From Rhizophagus clarus (lineage: Eukaryota; Glomeromycota; Glomeromycetes; Glomerales; Glomeraceae): a DNA stretch of 64,000 bases. Positions 57,578 to 64,000 of the stretch are shown in pieces. The translations under genes were made by a program, and so were the position numbers. The stretch covers positions 796,001-860,000 of the forward strand of contig BLAL01000257.1 of NCBI GenBank assembly GCA_015698045.1, read 5' to 3'. The first letter of the stretch is position 1. Each line of letters begins with the position of its first letter. The notes under the pieces are model-generated. The model was given only the letters and a program-made list of their open reading frames with translations. It had not been told where the DNA came from and searched no databases.

Positions 57578-58081
57578 GAGAAACAGCTATCACATCTAAG
57601 GGTGGCAGCAGTCACACAAATTATCCAATCCCGACACAAGGAGGCAGTAATAATAAATAATAATACGAGTAATTAGGATCTCGTAATTGGAATGAGTACA
57701 ATTTAAATCTTTTAACGAGGAACAACTGGATGGATCGTCCAAATTTTTGCCAATTAACTTTCGATGGTAGTATAAACTATAGAGTCTATCATGATGTACG
57801 GATAGCGGCGTGTTAGGGTCGACACCGGAGAAAGAGCCTGAGAAACGGCTACCACATCCAGGGATTGCAACATACACAAATTACCCAATCCCGACACGAG
57901 GAGGTAGCGACAATAAATAACAATACGGGGTTCTTTTGGATCTCATAATTGGAATGAGGGCAATCTAAATTTTTTAACAAAGGTACAATTGGATGAATCA
58001 TCCAAATTTTTTGACCATCAACTTTCGATGGTAGGATAGATGCAATACCATGATGGTATCGGGTGACGAAGTGTAATCAGA
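57578..58081 (+). pseudogene. Decayed 18S rRNA fragment, tandemly duplicated
   Basis: The sequence gagaaacggctaccacatcc (57839), caaattacccaatcccgaca, gaggtagcgacaataaataa, taattggaatgagggcaatc and aactttcgatggtaggatag is the universally conserved part of the eukaryotic small-subunit rRNA 5' domain. It occurs twice in direct tandem: 57578-57838 is the more diverged copy, followed by 57839-58081. The order inside the unit is permuted: the helix preceding the gagaaacgg segment in real 18S follows it here, as expected for a tandem duplication of a roughly 260-bp piece. Many substitutions and no flanking 18S make it non-functional. Confidence 0.9.
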
Positions 58082-58404
58082 AGTGCTTAACTATTCATAG
58101 TATCAGCTTAAAAAAATTTAGCGATATCTATTATTTGTACAAATATGTATGACAGCAATGCAGCAAGAGAGAAATTAAATAAATTCAAGATTAAAAAACA
58201 ATTTTTAATTTTATTTTGATTATGATAACTTTTTTTTGTCAGGAATAAAAAAATTATTTATTATAGAATATACAAATATTGGTTACTTAGTAGTTGAATT
58301 GACTTGAATATCCCTTGTTTTTAAATGTCATTTCTTGAACACTGATATCAAGATTAATTTCCATTATTAATTTGACATATTAGAGTTAGTTTGACTAGTT
58401 TTTT

Positions 58405-59574
58405 TCAAAAAAATTCATTTTCATTTACTTGCAGACTTAGGGCTGAATAATCGTCTGGTATGATCGTCTTCGCGAAGGTACTTATCACATCCTTACATTC
58501 TTCTAATAGATTTTTTTCTATGAAATGACGTGTAGATACTTTTGCGGGGGTACAAATTTTATCACCATCATTATCTGGTTTATAGATCATAGGGAATGAA
58601 CAAACTGCAACAACCAGGTCATCAATTTCATCCTCATCCCAACTACTTTTCATAGTGATCCTATTTATTTTTTCGTTATTGTTGAACCAATGATACTTAG
58701 CCACTGGCTCTTGAGTAGGTAAGCGAAAATAAAATATTCTAACGACATCTCGGACTAAACCTTTTGCTAACCCATTTACATATTTCTTCTTTTCAATATC
58801 TCTAATTTCACGAAATTTATCCATCATCTCATTTAATTTTTTCGAGATAACATTAATAAATTTATGTTGATTATATTTGCTTATGGATTCTTTGATATCA
58901 TTAAATCCTCGAGTACCAAGTGCAATATAAATTTGCTGACGTAATCTTATTGGTATAAGCCGAGTTATTTCATCATCACCAAGACGATTATGATAAAGTC
59001 TTTCCATTAGGCCAGTCAAATTTGTAGCTGATTCTACTATATCTGATTCAAGAAAATATTCATTATTTGAACATTTGAAATAGGATTCCGCTTTGTCAAG
59101 TATTTCTTCAAGTACATGACGCTGTAATGCAGCTTTTATGAGTGGTTTTTCTGGTTCTTTATCTGTTTGACAATTAAATTTACGTAAAAGCTGTTTTGCA
59201 TTGTCTACATTAACATCTATTTTAGGTTTCAAATTTGTAACATAAATTTCTAAAGTGTCATGTAGTGACAAAATATCTTCATTCAGTTTGACATTAAGAT
59301 TTTGATCATCACTATAATCAAAATTTGTCGCTATTCCAAGGGCTGACTGATATCTTGACGCTTCAGCTTCTAGATCATCATTCTTTTGTTTTAATGATTG
59401 AATCTCAGCTTTTAATGATTCGGTCTCAGCTTTTAATGACTCAGTCTCAGCTTTTAATGATTCAGTGATCTTTTCATATTCTTTTAACTTCATCTTTAAA
59501 TTGGCATTTTCATTCTTAAAATATTCGTTACGATCTTGTAATTCGTCCCCCGTGTTAACAGATTCATTCTCCAT
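58405..59574 (-). CDS. Coiled-coil protein with unknown C-terminal domain (CC-CTD, type I)
   Basis: Intronless, 389 residues, start MENESVNTGDELQDRNEYF. The coiled coil (about 10-75) is shorter than in its relatives and contains three exact TESLKAE heptads in tandem (21-bp repeats). The conserved domain (about 90-350) has LIKAALQRHVLEEILDKAES, LESDIV, LRQQIYIALGTRGFNDI, KKLNEMMDKFR, VVRIFYFRLPTQEPVAKYHW and VCSFPMI. It then has a 40-residue C-terminal extension absent from the gene at 4173. It is closer to that gene than to the type II members and, like it, is head-to-head with an HSPA12-like gene (start at 60086, 511 bp away). Confidence 0.88.
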   Translation of the reverse strand: MENESVNTGDELQDRNEYFKNENANLKMKLKEYEKITESLKAETESLKAETESLKAEIQSLKQKNDDLEAEASRYQSALGIATNFDYSDDQNLNVKLNEDILSLHDTLEIYVTNLKPKIDVNVDNAKQLLRKFNCQTDKEPEKPLIKAALQRHVLEEILDKAESYFKCSNNEYFLESDIVESATNLTGLMERLYHNRLGDDEITRLIPIRLRQQIYIALGTRGFNDIKESISKYNQHKFINVISKKLNEMMDKFREIRDIEKKKYVNGLAKGLVRDVVRIFYFRLPTQEPVAKYHWFNNNEKINRITMKSSWDEDEIDDLVVAVCSFPMIYKPDNDGDKICTPAKVSTRHFIEKNLLEECKDVISTFAKTIIPDDYSALSLQVNENEFF

Positions 59575-60085
59575 GTTAACTATTTTATTTTAGTCATAGA
59601 TTGTTGTTTGAATAAAAATGATGTTGTTGGAAGTACTTTTTATAAACGTAAAAATTTGTTCTTTTGGTAACAAAAATGGAAATATTACACTTAAAGGTGT
59701 AACCTTTTTTCTAAGCCACTTTTTCTTTTTTCAGTATTGCTTGATTTTTTATTAGTACTTTAAAAATAATAATAATGTTCCCAAAACAAGAAAACAATAA
59801 TTTTGGTTTTAAAATTTAAAAATTCTCACGGAGGAAGAGGATTAAAAAAAAAACCAATTTTTTACGAATTTATTACAAACAGATTTACCAAAAAAGGAAG
59901 ACCAGTGAATTACACATTTACGAGAAATTTCCACGTTAATTCAGCAAATCAGTTGATCAAAATATTACATCATGAAACATCATTCGTTTTTTTTAAAGAA
60001 TTAAACGTATTGTTCTTTTAGTATATAAAAAATGGAGTTTTCGACTTTACAACATTTATACTGCAACTTTTACAACTAAAAAAAG
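59575..60085. promoter_or_regulatory. Shared divergent promoter region (CC-CTD / HSPA12-like)
   Basis: 511 bp between divergent start codons. The frame open at 59803-60021 has no ATG-based family product and is probably promoter DNA. It contains cagttgatcaaaatattaca then tcatgaaa (about 59950), loosely like the CACATGAT-bearing promoters of the other HSPA12-like genes. Confidence 0.5.
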
Positions 60086-62558
60086 ATGTCAGATAGCGAA
60101 GACGACGATAACGTTCTTGTTCATCTTATGAATAATGTGATATCAAGCAATGACGATGATGATGATGATGACGAAGACATGTTTGATGATGATGATGATG
60201 ATGATGATGATTTCATTCGCGTATTTGATAAAAATATTAATATGTCGGATGACGAAAAAGAAGAAAATGAAAAAGGTGAAACCAGTAAGACAGGTGAAAC
60301 AAGTAAGACAAGTGATGATGATGACAAAAGTTTTCGCGTAGTTGCTGCTATAGGTTAGCGTATTTTACGATTGCGAAAATGTTAACTTAAAAACTTGAAA
60401 GAAAAAATTAATTTATTTTTTACTTAGATTTCGGGACTACGTATTCGGTAAGGATGTCCGATCAGCAGCTTTTTTTTTGTTCCCGAAATTCTTTCCATAA
60501 TTAAAACAAATATATTATATAGGGATTCGCTTACGCTTATAAAAAAGAGCCATCTCAAATATTCGTACATAGTCAATGGCAAGATTATACTTCCTATTAC
60601 AAAACTCCAACAGTGTTAGGATATGATGAATCATTTAATGTAGTGTGTTGGGGATATTCCACATCGGTTAACCGACCAAAGAGTAATAAAAATAAGAATA
60701 AAGAACAAACTACTAATTTTAAACTCGCAGAAAGGTTTAAATTAAAATTACGTTCGAATAAAAAAATAGACAAAATTTATCTACCAGAAGGTTTAGGTTA
60801 TAAAAAAGCTATAATCGATTATCTTACAAAAATTCGTGAAGTCATGGAAAATCTTTTAGAAAGAGCTCGTAAAGTTGATTTTTTTAAACAAGTTTTAATT
60901 ATTATGACGGTAAAGAAAATTTTTTTTTCCGTCACTTCTTATTTGTATTTGTTTTAATAATGTATTATGCCTATTACAGGTTCCAACTGAATTCGATAAT
61001 CGTAGTGTAACCATACTGCGCGAATGCGCGTTTAAAGCTGGGCTAATTAAGCATGAAACCAGTCCACGTTTGAAATTTACAACTGAAGGCAAGCACAAAT
61101 CAATTACTTAATAATTGCTTTAGTAATCACTTATTTACACATGATATTTATTTAGCTGAAGCTGCTGCAATTAATTGTATGAATTTTCTTGAAGATCTTG
61201 ATGTCGGTGTTGAAAGTAAGTAAAAATAATAAGTCTTATGGTTTAATATATAAGATCATTTCACATATTTTTGTTTTAGAATCATTTATGGTTGTTGATT
61301 GTGGAGGTGGTACTGTTGACTTGACAACTCGAAAACTCTTAAAGGATAATAGACTTGGTGAAACGATTAAAAGTAGAGGCGGTGATTGTGGTGGAAGCTT
61401 TGTTGATGATAATTTTATTGAATTTCTTGCTAGCAAAATTGGTCAATCAGCAATTGATCTTATTAGGGAAAATAATAGTGGTCGACTACGATATTTAGTA
61501 CAGGAATTTTGTAGACGTGTCAAACATCCATTCAGTGGGAAAGAAGATGATTTTAAACCATTTGAAATAGACTTGGAAGGTGATCAACAAATATTATTTC
61601 GAGGCTCTAATTAATGTTCGTTACTAACAATTGTTTTCTTTTTTTTTATTATAAAAAGATGATTTCCCGGATATTATGCAATATGTTAAAGGATCTAAAC
61701 GCGATGAAATGGAAGAAAAAGGGTGGAATATTGAATTGAAATTTGAGGAGGTTAAAAAAATGTTCGATCCGGTGATAGATAATATTATAGAATTGATTAG
61801 TAAACATCTTGATGAAATCAATAACGACATTTCAGCTATGTTGTTAGTTGGTGGATTCAGCGAATCTAAATATTTGCAAGAAATGGTTAGTCAAAAATTC
61901 AGCGATAGGTTGCAAAATAAAATATACTTTCCTGAACGTCCTGTGACAGCAATTGTTGAAGGAGGTAATTTTTATATTGTGTATGTAATTTCGATTTTGT
62001 ATATAGCACCTTTATTTATTTCATGATTTTATTTATTTAGCTGTTAAATATGGATTGAATCGTGAAGTCATTGCCACTCGTGTATTAAAATGGACATATG
62101 GTAAATAAGATGAAAGCGCTTAAAGTTGTGTAATATAAAATGTAAAACCTCTTTAATTTTCTTTATCTATACTAGGAACTGATGTCGCTCGTAAGTGGAA
62201 ACCAGGCGATCCGGAAGATCGTAAGATTCCGGGTAATAGGATTATTGAGTTTTCACGATTGATAGAATGTGAGAAAGAGATTCCGATTAATAAAGTACTT
62301 CCAAGAATATTTACCCCAGGCTGTATATTTCAACAGAGAATGGGTTTAGATATATATATTACTGAACAACATGATGCGGATTTTTGTGATTCACCTGGTG
62401 TGAGACTGCTTGGTAAATGGTCTATTAAATTACCTATAACATTAGGTTTAAGACCTGTTTTATTTTTATTAATTTTTGGTGAGATTGAGATCAGTGCTAT
62501 TGCTATAAATTTAGAAACAGGTCGCAAACATAAGACTAGATTTGAATTGCTAGAATAA
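60086..62558 (+). CDS. Canonical HSPA12-like Hsp70-family ATPase, unfused
   Basis: Nine exons in frame: 60086-60353, 60428-60447, 60523-60909, 60980-61088, 61156-61215, 61280-61579, 61659-61964, 62041-62100 and 62176-62558, giving 630 residues. Intron 4 starts with GC (61089). The first 80 residues are very acidic, with Asp runs from GAT repeats (60150-60210). The ATPase fold has intact motifs: DFGTTYS (90-96, phosphate loop 1), VDCGGGTVDLTT (from 287, phosphate loop 2) and LLVGGFSES (443-451, adenosine). Unlike the three fused copies it continues past AVKYGLN to the full family C-terminus (REVIATRVLKWTYG...FELLE) and has no coiled coil. HSPA12-type proteins lack the classical Hsp70 substrate domain; their clients are poorly known. 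Probably a cytosolic ATPase acting with the divergently transcribed CC-CTD protein. Confidence 0.93.
60150..60210 (+). repeat. GAT trinucleotide microsatellite (poly-Asp)
   Basis: Two runs of GAT/GAC codons in the first exon of the HSPA12-like gene encode Asp tracts. They are likely to be length-variable between strains. Confidence 0.85.
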
Positions 62559-64000
62559 GATTTTCGAGATTAATAGTGCTATAGCTATAAACTTAGTACA
62601 TTTAAATTTGACGATTTATTATTATTATTTTTTTTTAAAGATGTAAACTATATCATGTTATTTCGTTAAATTTTATCTCAATTGAAAATTGATTTAATCA
62701 ATAAATTTAAATAAACATTTGAAATAATTGTTTACTGCAGCCATGATAATATATAATAGCGAGTTCTACAAAAGATTATTACTAACACATTTATCGATAG
62801 TTGCATAAAGTTCTGTAAAAAAAAAATGATTATTATAATTGTTTCCATTATTGAATAGTTAAAGCGCGCTATATTGTGAAAGAATTCAGTTAGTATTTAT
62901 TTATTTATACTGTATGTACCAAAACAGGAAGGTGATCGTATATTGTGAATTTTTTCTTATATTTAGTAAAAATAGCAAACCTTTTAAATATTTGAGTTTA
63001 TTACGTTGAAAAAAACAGTGATTATTGTCGATGTAAAAAAAAGTAACACTTTTTTAATGCAAAGTAATCAAATAATCTATTAACCAGTTAATCAATGAAC
63101 CAGTCAGTCTCCCTTTTTTTTCATTTCTAATATTCGGGATATTGATTATAACCTGTTATCTGAAGATATGTTATAAAAAAAGCATTTAGATCTAAAAAAA
63201 AGTCTTTATACAGTCATATAGTCATAATTCCTACTGCTCTTTCTTCCATGTTCCAGCATCAATACCGCATAAAAATTAAGTGAGGATCTTTTCCTTACCA
63301 AAACTCCAATTAAAGGAATCAACAAGATGGCCCACAGTTTTATAAGCAATGATGATACTTTCTTTCACTTGACTCCTTTTTCTCTTCCTCTTCTACTTTT
63401 AATATGATTCATTATTATATCTTTTAACAAACTTTTTAAAGTAATTCCTTCTCCGCCCCTATCCCTCCAAACAATTATTTGTATCACTACTAATAATATC
63501 AAAGGCCAACTATTACAGTGCGCAAAATTTACCATCATTTTGGACAGCAGCTACCAAAGAATAAGGACATAAAGTTTCACTTACCAACGGCTCTAATTAA
63601 TTACCAAGATTATGATGAAGAGAAGTAGTATTACTTTAGTATTTCGTGAGTTTATTGTATGGTAAAAAGAAAATATATAATACCTAAAAAGAAAAAACTA
63701 TCAAAATAACCATCACTAAAGAATTTTCCTAAAAAAACGCAAACCGAAAAAACTTTTGTAATTTCTGACACAACGAGTCACGAAATATTTGATCAAAACT
63801 TTACAAATTTTCGTTCATGCAGATTAAATCAAAACGCAAAAGGTGTGAAAATAAATAATAATGCCAAGAACGTGCAGAAACCCTATATTAACTTCCATTT
63901 AAGGCAGGAAAATTAAAATGAACAATAACAAACACTAATTGAAGAATCGGTAAAGGGGTTTGCGCCCATTATTTCTGATGTTTGGGTCTTACAGTCACTA
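62559..64000. other. Non-coding stretch
   Basis: 3' flank of the HSPA12-like gene, then A+T-rich DNA. No ORF, RNA or element could be supported. Confidence 0.4.

Noticed and set aside
57596..57877. 93-codon minus frame
   Set aside because: Antisense of the decayed 18S rRNA fragment.
59803..60021. 72-codon plus frame upstream of the HSPA12-like gene
   Set aside because: No ATG start with family similarity; lies in the divergent promoter region.
60121..60341. Poly-Ser and poly-Met frames around 60.1-60.3 kb
   Set aside because: Other frames of the GAT microsatellite in the HSPA12-like first exon.
1..64000. tRNA genes
   Set aside because: I looked for tRNA B-box-like strings (GGTTCGAnTCC and its complement) on both strands and found no convincing cloverleaf; a covariance-model scan would settle this.

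Overview
The window looks like nuclear DNA of an arbuscular mycorrhizal fungus, most likely Rhizophagus (Glomeromycotina). It is very A+T-rich, with long gene-poor tracts, homopolymers and many small inverted-repeat elements. Genes have short introns (GT-AG, two GC-AG). It carries a TKL-like kinase with an N-terminal CxxC...CxxC motif, a kelch membrane protein and a decayed eukaryotic 18S rRNA fragment. The taxon is inferred from gene-family knowledge, not from a search.

Layout. 1-11.4 kb: a minus-strand HSPA12-like (Hsp70 ATPase fold) gene fused to a long repeat-built coiled coil, divergent from a coiled-coil plus unknown C-terminal-domain gene (called CC-CTD here). Two more CC-CTD loci follow, one of them frameshifted, plus a decayed copy. 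12-19.4 kb: non-coding DNA with nested MITE-like elements. 19.9-21.5 kb: secreted or membrane kelch gene. 21.5-26 kb: mostly empty, with a perfect palindrome and telomere-like repeats. 26.6-32.9 kb: two tandem HSPA12-like/coiled-coil fusion genes with decayed CC-CTD sequence downstream, and a decayed copy of a membrane-protein gene upstream of the second. 38.1-39.7 kb: gene with three in-frame stops. 41.9-43.9 kb: protein kinase. 44.7-46.1 kb: MITE and decayed nuclease-like and family-B DNA polymerase fragments. 47.1-47.7 kb: free-standing coiled-coil gene. 49.1-49.9 kb: mini-exon remnant. 50.4-52.0 kb: berberine-bridge-type FAD oxidase. 53.5-55.1 kb: intact membrane-protein gene beside a decayed HSPA12-like first exon. 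57.6-58.1 kb: tandemly duplicated 18S rRNA fragment. 58.4-62.6 kb: a second divergent CC-CTD / HSPA12-like pair.

Main message: the HSPA12-like ATPases and the coiled-coil proteins are linked in two independent ways. Two head-to-head gene pairs occur at opposite ends of the window, and three loci fuse an HSPA12-like domain to a coiled coil, two of these coiled coils being clearly homologous to that of a CC-CTD protein. All three fused copies have altered phosphate-binding loops, while the single unfused copy keeps the canonical ones. This suggests an undescribed two-component system of an active ATPase, fused pseudo-ATPases and coiled-coil partner proteins, evolving by duplication, fusion and decay.
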